Assembly: GCF_032477075.1 (NCBI RefSeq)
Contig: NZ_JAWDXO010000002.1
Location: 62,001-126,000, forward strand
DNA: 64,000 nucleotides
DNA from: Fusobacterium sp.
GTDB lineage: Bacteria; Fusobacteriota; Fusobacteriia; Fusobacteriales; Fusobacteriaceae
Direction: 5' to 3'
Part shown: one piece after another, positions 35,632 to 43,093 of the stretch
How the letters are laid out: each line of letters starts with the position of its first letter
Position numbering within the stretch: the first letter of the stretch is position 1
The notes under the pieces: model-generated
The model's database searches: none
The model's input: only the letters and a program-made list of their open reading frames with translations
What the model was told of the DNA's origin: nothing
Program-made: the position numbers and the translations under genes

Positions 35632-36992
35632 CAATATGCCCCCTTTTTCCCAATAACATTCTTTATTGTTTTCACTGTTATTATTACATCCAGCCATAAT
35701 GACCAGTTTCTTATGTAATAAAGATCTAAAGCTATTCTTTCATCATAATTTTCTACATCTGATCTACCGTTTGCTTGCCACATTCCTGTTATTCCTGGTT
35801 TTACCATAAATATCTTTCTGCTGTTTTCCTTACCATAGTACATATCTACTTCCTTTTGTACTACTGGTCTTGGTCCAACAAATGACATTTCTCCCTTTAT
35901 TACATTTATAAATTGTGGAAACTCATCTAATGATGTTTTTCTTAAAAATTTTCCTACCTCTGTTATTCTTGGGTCATCTTTAAGTTTAAAATTCTTATAG
36001 AATTCCTCTTTTAGTTTTTCATCCTTTGATAACATTTCTTCCAGTCTTTTCTCTGCATCAGCATACATAGTTCTAAACTTATACATTTTAAAAGTTTTTA
36101 GATATTGTCCTATTCTTGTATGAAGGAACATTGCTTTTCCTCCATCTTTTCTTATCTTTGGAGCATATATAAGGTAAAGCATAAAAAGAACTAAACATCC
36201 TGCTATTCCTGTAACTATATCAAAGCTTCTTTTTAGAAATTTATTTGTTCTTCTATTCATTCCATTGTATGAAGATACAAGCATTATTCCATCATAATCC
36301 TCTATATTTGAATTAAAAGTATATGTTCCATTTAATTCTGGTGTAAATTTTATTTTATTTACTTTTCCATCCAGCCTGTTAATTATTTCTGACATCTGTT
36401 TATTATCTGCTAATGGAAGAGCTATTATTACTTCATTTATTTGATTTTCTTCTATTACTCTTTCAATATCACAGCAGTTTCCAAGTATCTTTTCTTCTTC
36501 TACTCTTATGCTTTGATTAACTCCTTCCAGAGAATTAGCGCTTATATATCCTAATAAGTTATACATTGTAAAATTATTTTGCTTTATTACATGAGTTAAT
36601 TCTCTAGCTGTATTTCCAACTCCTATGATTAAAAGCCTTTTTTCTAACGATTTTCTAAATATATTTCTTATAATTTTTATTATAATTAAGTTAAAGAAGG
36701 TAAATGTTATTCCTACTATCAAATGAACGGATATATACTTGCTTCCCCAGAATGCTGCATCATTTATCAGCATAATTATGAGATACTCTGTATGTACAAA
36801 GAGTTGTTTTTTTAGTTCTTCCCATATGAGTATAGTTTTAAAGGAATACATATTTTTGGTAAGATTTAATGTAAGATAGATAAAGAAAGTGTTATACATG
36901 ATTCTGTCTGGTACTTTAAATATTTTATTTATCAGAAAATAGAATAAAAACTGTAATACTATCATTAAAATTTTTGAACTTTGTCTTTTCAC
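35631..36992 (-). CDS. Initiating undecaprenyl-phosphate sugar phosphotransferase (WbaP/WcaJ type)
   Basis: 453 aa, starting at GTG 36992 with AGGGG close upstream (an ATG at codon 10 is an alternative). Several N-terminal membrane helices (to about 115) lead to a Rossmann-like CoA-binding-fold domain (RLLIIGVGNTARELTHVIK, about 118-135), another helix, and the polyprenyl-phosphate sugar-1-P transferase domain: KRSFDIVTGIAG, FKMYKFRTMY, LRKTSLDEFPQF, GEMSFVGPRP and KPGITGMWQANGRS. It transfers a sugar-1-phosphate to undecaprenyl phosphate, starting each repeat unit. As the first gene of the cluster it defines where glycan synthesis begins. Confidence 0.93.
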   Translation of the reverse strand: MKRQSSKILMIVLQFLFYFLINKIFKVPDRIMYNTFFIYLTLNLTKNMYSFKTILIWEELKKQLFVHTEYLIIMLINDAAFWGSKYISVHLIVGITFTFFNLIIIKIIRNIFRKSLEKRLLIIGVGNTARELTHVIKQNNFTMYNLLGYISANSLEGVNQSIRVEEEKILGNCCDIERVIEENQINEVIIALPLADNKQMSEIINRLDGKVNKIKFTPELNGTYTFNSNIEDYDGIMLVSSYNGMNRRTNKFLKRSFDIVTGIAGCLVLFMLYLIYAPKIRKDGGKAMFLHTRIGQYLKTFKMYKFRTMYADAEKRLEEMLSKDEKLKEEFYKNFKLKDDPRITEVGKFLRKTSLDEFPQFINVIKGEMSFVGPRPVVQKEVDMYYGKENSRKIFMVKPGITGMWQANGRSDVENYDERIALDLYYIRNWSLWLDVIITVKTIKNVIGKKGAY

Positions 36993-37284
36993 TTTCCCCT
37001 AGCTCCTTGACTTTTATTTTTTCAATTGTTTCTTTTTTGTATTTTTAAATTATTTTTAATATTTTATTTAAAATAATATTATTATATATATTTTGTAATA
37101 TTTTTTATTCAAAATATACATTTAGTAATTTTATTTGATTTTATTAGAATTTAACAATAGTTTATCAAAAAATATTTTTTAATATTAATATTTTTCAATC
37201 TTTAAAATTATATATTTTCTTGATTTTTTAAAATTAGATATCTATTTTATAATTTTGTAAAAGTACTTGTTTATTAAGGAATAT
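36993..37284. other. Upstream region of the glycan cluster, no gene seen
   Basis: About 290 bases of extremely AT-rich DNA in front of the initiating transferase. I found no credible open frame and no convincing -35/-10 pair reading to the left, although a promoter for a 12.7-kb cluster should lie here. Several T-runs could bend the DNA. Confidence 0.35.
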
Positions 37285-37320
37285 AAAAAGGTTCGCATTA
37301 TTACAATAATGAGAACCCTT
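37285..37320. terminator. Bidirectional terminator-like hairpin, left copy of 27-bp inverted repeat
   Basis: GGTTC-G-CATTATT and AATAATG-A-GAACC pair around AC, with one G/A mismatch; AAAAAGG on the left and CCCTTTT on the right give T-tracts on both strands. Bases 37285-37311 are also the exact reverse complement of 37477-37503. Confidence 0.6.
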
Positions 37321-37359
37321 TTATACTCAAATCTCAATAAATTCATTCTAACATTTCTT

Positions 37360-37389
37360 AAAAATGTCATTTTTAGTATTGACATTTTT
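37360..37389. promoter_or_regulatory. Palindromic operator candidate over the -35 box
   Basis: AAAAATGTCA (37360-37369) and TGACATTTTT (37380-37389) are exact reverse complements 10 bases apart. The right half covers the TTGACA of the promoter at 37379. One-helical-turn-plus spacing suits a dimeric regulator. The identity of any regulator is unknown. Confidence 0.4.
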
Positions 37390-37407
37390 TTATTTTAGTA
37401 GTATTAT
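37379..37407 (+). promoter_or_regulatory. Consensus-like promoter in a gene-free region
   Basis: Perfect TTGACA (37379-37384), 17-base spacer, TATTAT (37402-37407). No open reading frame with a ribosome binding site follows before the hairpin at 37475, so the product may be an untranslated RNA starting near 37414. Confidence 0.55.
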
Positions 37408-37413
37408 TTCACT

Positions 37414-37503
37414 ATAATAATCTATAATTCTAAAAAGTTTAATATATTTAAAATGAAAATATATTTTAACAGGGCGCATTATTGTAATAATGCGAACCTT
37501 TTT
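37414..37503 (+). ncRNA. Putative small RNA of about 90 bases
   Basis: The stretch between a consensus-like promoter (-10 at 37402) and a hairpin CGCATTATT-GT-AATAATGCG followed by AACCTTTTT (ending 37503) has the make-up of a small-RNA gene. No known RNA family was recognised. The interior is AU-rich with little structure of its own. Supported by signals only, not by conservation. Confidence 0.35.
37475..37503 (+). terminator. Rho-independent-like terminator, right copy of the inverted repeat
   Basis: CGCATTATT / AATAATGCG, 9-bp stem with GT tip, followed by AACCTTTTT. Bases 37477-37503 match the reverse complement of 37285-37311 over all 27 positions. Confidence 0.6.
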
Positions 37504-37747
37504 AAACCATAACTCCTTATTTTTAAAGAGGTTATCTTTTTTTACTTTTATTTTAAATATTTTTTATTTTCTTTCTCTTTATTAATTTTATTCTTTTTTA
37601 TATTTGAACTATTATTTTTATATATAAATTATCATACTTTATTTGTTTGTTTATATCTTATTTTTTAAATTTTTATTTTATAATTTCTATTTTTTATAAT
37701 ATATTAGATTTTTTATCTATATACTATTAAAATTTATTTTTATACAT
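37504..37747. other. Gene-free AT-rich stretch
   Basis: About 240 bases, nearly all A and T with long T-runs. No open frame, RNA fold or promoter of quality was seen. Confidence 0.4.
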
Positions 37748-37779
37748 AAAAAAAGGAACCCTAATTATTAAGGTTCCTT
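37748..37779 (-). terminator. Terminator of the uvrA-ruvA-thioredoxin unit
   Basis: On the minus strand AAGGAACC and GGTTCCTT form an 8-bp stem, extended by ATTA/TAAT in the loop, followed by seven T. It lies 28 bases after the stop of the thioredoxin-like gene. Confidence 0.85.
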
Positions 37780-37806
37780 ACTTATTTTTAAAATTTAATT
37801 TATAAT

Positions 37807-38298
37807 TTAATATCCCATTCTTTCCAATATCTCTTCTACAATATCATCAGAACGATGTCCTTTAAAATATTCACTGCTTACATTTTCAAATCCTATATTT
37901 CTATATTTACTTGGCCTTCCTATATATCTAGCAGCAAAATTAAAATTCTCATCAAGTATAGCTAAAGTAGGTACTACATATTTTTCTTCAGGTATTCCTA
38001 ATTTTTCTCTTAGAAATTTAAATCCTCTTCCTTCTGTTATTATACTTAATTTTATGTTAGGATTAAACTCTATCATTTTCATAAGTACTGGTACTGTTGC
38101 ACGAACATATGGACACCATGACTCTGCACTTAATAAAAAATTATATTTCTTATCTATTTTTTTTATTCTTTCTATATTTTCATCTTTTATTTTAGTTATC
38201 GAAGCTATTTCCTTCATTTTATCTTTTTCAGATGTATTTGCTACATTAAAAAAAGTATCAAATGACATTCCTGTTTCAAATAGTTCTTTATATTCCAT
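37807..38298 (-). CDS. Thioredoxin-like protein
   Basis: 163 aa, no signal peptide, so cytoplasmic. The middle resembles the Thioredoxin_9 family: FLLSAESWCPYVRATVPVL places one Cys where thioredoxins have the first Cys of C-x-x-C, but the second position is not Cys (W-C-P-Y-V). YVVPTLAILDENF supplies the cis-Pro. With a single Cys, it cannot perform classic disulfide exchange alone and may act through glutathione-like mixed disulfides or bind thiol partners. It follows ruvA by 18 bases and precedes a terminator. Confidence 0.75.
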   Translation of the reverse strand: MEYKELFETGMSFDTFFNVANTSEKDKMKEIASITKIKDENIERIKKIDKKYNFLLSAESWCPYVRATVPVLMKMIEFNPNIKLSIITEGRGFKFLREKLGIPEEKYVVPTLAILDENFNFAARYIGRPSKYRNIGFENVSSEYFKGHRSDDIVEEILERMGY

Positions 38299-38316
38299 GA
38301 TTTGTACCTCCCAAAA

Positions 38317-38913
38317 TTAATAATTAACTTTTTTTAGCACTCCTTTTATAGCTTCCTCAATAGTTTTGAAGCTTTTAAGTTCTTCTCTAGTTATAAGAGT
38401 ATTTATTTCTTTTTTACTGTATCCCAATCCTTCTAGAGCAGAAATAAGCTCCTCTTCTATCATGAGATGCCTTGCTGCTTCATCATTTCTTGTATCTATA
38501 GAAAGAGCATCTAATGTTTTTAACTTGCTTTTTAAATCTAAGATCAACTGTTGAGATTTTTTCTCCCCTAGCTTAGGAACTCTTTTAAGATTATTATAAT
38601 CATCTGTTGCTACAAGATCTCTGATTGTATCTATATCAAAAGTAGACATTACTGAAAGAGCTAAAGATACACCTATTCCCTTTACTCCAAGAAGCATTTC
38701 AAAAAGATTTCTTTCTCTTTCTTCTAAAAAACCTATTAGTTTAAAAGCATCTTCTTTTATATAGTTATAGATATAAAGCTTTACCTCTTCTCCAGCATTA
38801 ATAAAGTCATAGGTTCTCAAAGATATATTTACTTTGTAACCTACTCCATTTACATCTAATGCCAGATAATCTGGTTTCTTATATTCTACCTTTCCTCTCA
38901 AATATTCATACAT
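38317..38913 (-). CDS. ruvA: Holliday junction branch-migration protein RuvA
   Basis: 198 aa, standard. RuvA tetramers bind four-way junctions and load the RuvB motor. Domain I (OB fold) MYEYLRGKVEYKKPDYLALD, domain II with tandem helix-hairpin-helix (LLGVKGIGVSLALSVMS and LKRVPKLGEKKSQQLILDL) and the flexible C-terminal domain III (ISALEGLGYSKKEI) are all visible. Its ATG follows the uvrA stop codon directly, with no gap. ruvB is not adjacent here. Confidence 0.96.
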   Translation of the reverse strand: MYEYLRGKVEYKKPDYLALDVNGVGYKVNISLRTYDFINAGEEVKLYIYNYIKEDAFKLIGFLEERERNLFEMLLGVKGIGVSLALSVMSTFDIDTIRDLVATDDYNNLKRVPKLGEKKSQQLILDLKSKLKTLDALSIDTRNDEAARHLMIEEELISALEGLGYSKKEINTLITREELKSFKTIEEAIKGVLKKVNY

Positions 38914-41901
38914 CTATTTCCCCAGCTCCTCTTTCTTTTTTCTTCCTCTTTTTTTAGGCTTTTCTTCATAATCTATTACAGCTACTTCTTCTGCAGCTTC
39001 TAATATAGTTTCATTAAATACTGGAGTTATTTTAGCTTTTTTCTTCTGAACTTTTTTATTCTCTTTTCTTTCTGCACCTTTCAGCATTCTATCTATATAT
39101 ACAGCAGTATAACTTTCTTTTATATCAGATATTTCTTCTGGAGTTCCACAAGCTACCACAGTTCCACCTCTGTCTCCTCCATCAGGTCCTATATCTATTA
39201 TATGATCTGCTGTTTTAATAACATCTAGGTTATGTTCTATGATAACTACTGTATTTCCTTTCTCTACCAGTCTGTCCAATACCTCCAAAAGCTTTCTTAT
39301 ATCTTCAAAATGCAGTCCAGTAGTAGGCTCATCTAAAATATAGATTGTTTTACCTTTTGTCATTTTAGAAAGTTCAGTTGCAAGTTTTATTCTTTGAGCT
39401 TCTCCCCCTGAAAGAGTAGTTGCAGGCTGACCTAGTTTAATATAATCCAATCCAACATCCATAAGTACTTTTAATTTTCTCTCAAGAGATGGTACAGCTT
39501 TAAAAAACTCATAAGCCTCTCTTACACTCATATTCAATACATCAGAAATATTCTTTCCTTTATAATATACATCTAATGTTTCTTTATTATATCTTTTACC
39601 CTTGCATACTTCGCATTCTACATATACATCTGGAAGAAAATTCATTTCTATTTTAATTATTCCTGCCCCTTGACATGCTTCACATCTACCACCTTTTACA
39701 TTGAAAGAGAATCTTCCCTTTGTAAATCCGTGCAGTTTGGCATCTTTTGTTTCAGCAAAAATAGTTCTTATATCATCGAAAAGTTTAGTATAAGTAGCTG
39801 GATTAGATCTTGGAGTTCTCCCTATTGGGCTCTGATCAATATTTATAACTTTTTCAAGTTCCTCTATTCCCTTTATTTCTTTATACTCCAAGGGATAGAG
39901 CTTTCCTTTATTCAATTTATTAAAGAGTGCTGGGAATAAGGTATGATTAATAAGTGTAGATTTTCCACTTCCACTTACTCCAGTAATCACTGTCATAACT
40001 CCCAAAGGAATTTCAACATTTATATTTTTCAGATTATTTCCCTTTGCTCCTATTACTTTTATAGATTTTTTCCATTTTCTTCTTTTTTCAGGTATATCTA
40101 TCTTCAATTCTCCTTTTAAATATTTTCCTGTGATAGATTCTTTGTTTTCCATTACTTCCTTAGGACTTCCATAAGCAACTATTTCCCCTCCAAAATCTCC
40201 AGCTCCTGGTCCTAAATCAAGTATCTCATCAGCTTGAAGCATAGTATCTTCATCATGTTCTACAACTATTAAAGTATTTCCTAAATCTTTAAGTCTTCCT
40301 AATGTAGCAAGAAGTTTATCATTATCTTTTTGATGAAGTCCAATACTTGGCTCATCCAATACATAAAGTACTCCTGTAAGCCCTGATCCTATCTGAGTTG
40401 CAAGTCTTATTCTTTGAGCCTCTCCTCCTGAAAGAGTCTTTGTTTCACGAGCAAGATTTAAATAATCAAGTCCTACATTTATCATAAATGTAAGCCTTTC
40501 TCTTATCTCTTTTAAGATTTCTTTAGCTATCAGTTCCTGCTTATTAGTAAGTTTTAAATCAAGAAAAAATTTAAGTGAATCTTTTATACTCAATTCACAT
40601 ATCTCCATGATATTTTTATCTCCAACAGTAACAGAAAGAACTTCTGGTTTTAATCTTTTTCCATTGCAGACTTTACATATTCTTTCAACCATATATTTAT
40701 TTTCTATTTCTTCTTTCATTGCATCAGAAAATGTTTCATGATATCTTCTTTCAAGATTTTTCACTGCTCCTTCATATTGTTTATATCCATGAAATTGAAA
40801 ATCATCACCTTCATAATCAAATTTAAACTTAACATCACTTCCATGAAATATTATATCTCTATCTCTTTTTGAAAGATCTTTTATAGGCTTGTTAATATCT
40901 ATTTTCAAATGTTTTGCCATTGCTTTAAATATTTCCCAGCTGTATCCTTTTCTAGCCATGGCGCCTGGTATATACATACCTCCTTCATTAATAGATAATT
41001 CATCATTATCTATCAGCTTATTTTCATCAACTTCAAGATTTTTTCCAATTCCCTTACATTCTGGGCAAGCTCCAAATGGAGCATTGAAAGAAAACAATCT
41101 TGGATTAAGATCAGGTATACTCACTTCATCATGTTCTGGACATGCAAAATTTTCACTATATGCAAAATCTTGATTATTTACATTTAGAATAACTTTTCCA
41201 TTTGAAAGTTCTGTAGCTGCTTCAACAGATTGTGTCAGCCTGCTTTGAAATTCCTTATCATTTTTTTTCAATACAAGTCTATCTATTACTACTTCAATAT
41301 TATGTTTAAGATTTTTATCTAGAACTATATCATCTTCAAGATAAAGAATAGTTCCATTTACTCTTGCTCTTACATATCCTTTTTTCAGAAGATTGAGAAA
41401 AAGATTTTTATGTGTTCCTTTTTTATCTTTTACAACTGGAGCTAAAACTATTATCTTATCTCCTTCTTTAAATCTTTCTATTGCTCCCTCTGTTATCTCT
41501 TCTGTACTTTGTTTTTCAACCTTTCTTCCACATATAGGACAATGAGCTGTTCCTATATGCGCAAAAAGAAGCCTCATATAATCATATACTTCTGTAATAG
41601 TTCCTACAGTAGAACGAGGGTTTCTGTTAGTTGTTTTTTGTTCAATAGATATAGCAGGAGCCAATCCTTCTATACTGTCTACTTCTGGTTTATTCATCTG
41701 ACCAATAAACTGTCTTGCATAAGCAGAAAGACTTTCTACATACCTTCTTTGTCCTTCAGAATAAATAGTATCAAAAGCAAGTGAAGATTTTCCACTTCCA
41801 CTTACTCCAGTAATAACTACAAATTTATTCTTTGGAATTTCAATATCTATATTTTTTAAATTATGTTCTCTTGCACCTTTTATTATTATCTTGTCTAACA
41901 T
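38914..41901 (-). CDS. uvrA: Excinuclease ABC subunit A
   Basis: 995 aa from ATG 41901; a GTG two codons upstream overlaps the AAGAGG binding site. UvrA is the damage-recognition ATPase of nucleotide excision repair. Two ABC modules are present: GVSGSGKSSLAFDT with LSGGEAQRIRLAT, and GVSGSGKSTLINH with the second LSGGEAQRIKLAT. Zinc modules show CPICGRK, CPECKG and CEACQGAG with CEVCKG. The Lys/Glu-rich tail (last ~50 residues, KKRGRKKKEELGK at the end) is longer than usual and low-complexity. Complete. Confidence 0.98.
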   Translation of the reverse strand: MLDKIIIKGAREHNLKNIDIEIPKNKFVVITGVSGSGKSSLAFDTIYSEGQRRYVESLSAYARQFIGQMNKPEVDSIEGLAPAISIEQKTTNRNPRSTVGTITEVYDYMRLLFAHIGTAHCPICGRKVEKQSTEEITEGAIERFKEGDKIIVLAPVVKDKKGTHKNLFLNLLKKGYVRARVNGTILYLEDDIVLDKNLKHNIEVVIDRLVLKKNDKEFQSRLTQSVEAATELSNGKVILNVNNQDFAYSENFACPEHDEVSIPDLNPRLFSFNAPFGACPECKGIGKNLEVDENKLIDNDELSINEGGMYIPGAMARKGYSWEIFKAMAKHLKIDINKPIKDLSKRDRDIIFHGSDVKFKFDYEGDDFQFHGYKQYEGAVKNLERRYHETFSDAMKEEIENKYMVERICKVCNGKRLKPEVLSVTVGDKNIMEICELSIKDSLKFFLDLKLTNKQELIAKEILKEIRERLTFMINVGLDYLNLARETKTLSGGEAQRIRLATQIGSGLTGVLYVLDEPSIGLHQKDNDKLLATLGRLKDLGNTLIVVEHDEDTMLQADEILDLGPGAGDFGGEIVAYGSPKEVMENKESITGKYLKGELKIDIPEKRRKWKKSIKVIGAKGNNLKNINVEIPLGVMTVITGVSGSGKSTLINHTLFPALFNKLNKGKLYPLEYKEIKGIEELEKVINIDQSPIGRTPRSNPATYTKLFDDIRTIFAETKDAKLHGFTKGRFSFNVKGGRCEACQGAGIIKIEMNFLPDVYVECEVCKGKRYNKETLDVYYKGKNISDVLNMSVREAYEFFKAVPSLERKLKVLMDVGLDYIKLGQPATTLSGGEAQRIKLATELSKMTKGKTIYILDEPTTGLHFEDIRKLLEVLDRLVEKGNTVVIIEHNLDVIKTADHIIDIGPDGGDRGGTVVACGTPEEISDIKESYTAVYIDRMLKGAERKENKKVQKKKAKITPVFNETILEAAEEVAVIDYEEKPKKRGRKKKEELGK

Positions 41902-42070
41902 ATACACCTCTTAATTTAAAAGCATTATTAATTTATATTTATTACAAATATTATAACCCATTTTTTATCTTTTTAAAACTGTTAATTTTTTTAAAAATAT
42001 ACAAGGTTACAAAACCAATTCAAGCCCACCTTTATCTATATTCACTTATAAGTATATCATTATTTCAAAT

Positions 42071-42112
42071 AAAAAACAAGCTGAGAGAAAGCATTTTCTT
42101 TTCACCCAGCTT
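42071..42112 (-). terminator. Terminator of the selenium operon after tRNA-Sec
   Basis: On the minus strand AAGCTG-GGTGAAA and TTTCTCT-CAGCTT pair, with wobble and one mismatch, around a loop, followed by TGTTTTTT. It stands about 18 bases beyond the CCA end of tRNA-Sec. Confidence 0.8.
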
Positions 42113-42129
42113 TGATATATTTATATTTA

Positions 42130-42223
42130 TGGCGGTAGCGTGTAGGAATCGAACCTACCAATGACTTTAAGCCACCATGACAGTTTTGAAGACTGCTGAA
42201 AACACCAGTTTCCCTACGCCACC
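42130..42223 (-). tRNA. selC: tRNA-Sec (anticodon UCA)
   Basis: 94 bases, read from 42223 to 42130. GGTGGCGT at the 5' end pairs with ACGCTACC, giving the long 8-bp acceptor stem typical of bacterial tRNA-Sec, then discriminator G and an encoded CCA. The T arm GTAGG-TTCGATT-CCTAC is 5 bp; the variable arm is long; the anticodon loop CTTCAAA shows UCA, which reads UGA. It is the last member of the operon that also encodes SelD, SelA and SelB, which act on it. It inserts selenocysteine at UGA, including in selD. Confidence 0.97.
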
Positions 42224-42234
42224 ATTTACTTTGA

Positions 42235-42501
42235 TTAATCTAATTTTTCTATATGTTTTTTTAAACCTTTTTTTATTACACTATATTCTTCTAATTCTAT
42301 CCCATTAGATTTAAACAGTTCATCTGCTCTATTTCTATTTTCAAACTCTGTTTTGATCGAGAGACCACAAGTTGCCTTCACTTCAGAAGGGAGTGGAATT
42401 ATTCTACATTCTATCCCATTTTCTTTAAGTAATTTTTCACTCTTGATTATAAGATGTGTAGAGTCGGCAACAAGCAAAAGAAACTTTTCCTCTTTCATCA
42501 T
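42235..42501 (-). CDS. DUF3343 protein, putative selenium/sulfur carrier-like
   Basis: 88 aa. Small protein of the DUF3343 family: FLLLVADSTHLIIKSEKLL, a LPSEV loop and the conserved ATCGLSIK segment whose single Cys-Gly is the probable functional site. It overlaps yedF by 4 bases (ATGA), so the two are translationally coupled. Members often accompany YedF and are proposed to take part in selenium or sulfur delivery; no activity is proven. Placed between yedF and tRNA-Sec, it supports a selenium-related role. Confidence 0.78.
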   Translation of the reverse strand: MMKEEKFLLLVADSTHLIIKSEKLLKENGIECRIIPLPSEVKATCGLSIKTEFENRNRADELFKSNGIELEEYSVIKKGLKKHIEKLD

Positions 42502-43073
42502 GGTTTTATTATCCTTCTTGCATACATCTGCTTATTTACAATGTTATACATATTAGTTATACTACCAATTTTTACTTCATCTGTCAATCCGTAAAAATTG
42601 ACACATGTTCCACAACAAAGTATTTCTACCCCTCTTTTTTCAAGATTTTTTAAATCATTTAAGCTTTCAGAATTTTCTACAGCAAGTTTTACTCCCTCAT
42701 TATAGAAAATTATAGTTTTAGGAAGAACTTCTACCTCTGTAAGAGTATAAATAAATCCTTTCATAAGTATTCTTCCAAGTTCAGGATCTCCTTTTCCCAT
42801 ATATATAGAATCTATTACCACAACTGTATTATCCTCGTCTTCAAACTCTTCAACTTCTTCTTTTATTTTATTGATAACAATTCTAAATACTTCTCCAGTT
42901 TCAGCAATACTGTAATCATATCCCATTTCTTTTGACATTTTTTGAAGATTCTCAAGAGATATTTTATTATCAACTAATACTTCTACTTCTCCTTCTTCTA
43001 TATCTTTCAAAGCATTCTTTGTCATTATAATAGGAATTGGACAAGTTTGCCCCACTGCATTAACTTTTATCAT
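42498..43073 (-). CDS. yedF: Selenium-metabolism protein YedF (TusA-DsrE type)
   Basis: 191 aa in two parts: a TusA/SirA-like domain (1-75) with the C-P-x-P motif in GQTCPIPIIMTKNAL (Cys11), and a DsrE/F-like domain whose Cys-rich RGVEILCCGTCVNFYGL lies near 150. YedF-family proteins co-occur with selenocysteine genes and are thought to move selenium or sulfur as persulfide or perselenide. AGGAGG-type RBS 6-10 bases before the ATG. Follows selB by 20 bases. Role is genomic inference for the family. Confidence 0.88.
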   Translation of the reverse strand: MIKVNAVGQTCPIPIIMTKNALKDIEEGEVEVLVDNKISLENLQKMSKEMGYDYSIAETGEVFRIVINKIKEEVEEFEDEDNTVVVIDSIYMGKGDPELGRILMKGFIYTLTEVEVLPKTIIFYNEGVKLAVENSESLNDLKNLEKRGVEILCCGTCVNFYGLTDEVKIGSITNMYNIVNKQMYARRIIKP

Positions 43074-43093
43074 AACATTACCTCCTGATTTGT

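Noticed and set aside
37285..37503. CRISPR-like repeat structure
   Set aside because: Only two copies, in opposite orientation and 165 bases apart; no repeat-spacer array and no cas genes in the window.
42131..42142. GGCGGTAGCGTG on the plus strand looks like the E. coli ops element used by RfaH for capsule operons
   Set aside because: It is the complement of the tRNA-Sec acceptor end, on the strand opposite the operon, with no RfaH or glycan gene reading from it. Chance match from the tRNA.
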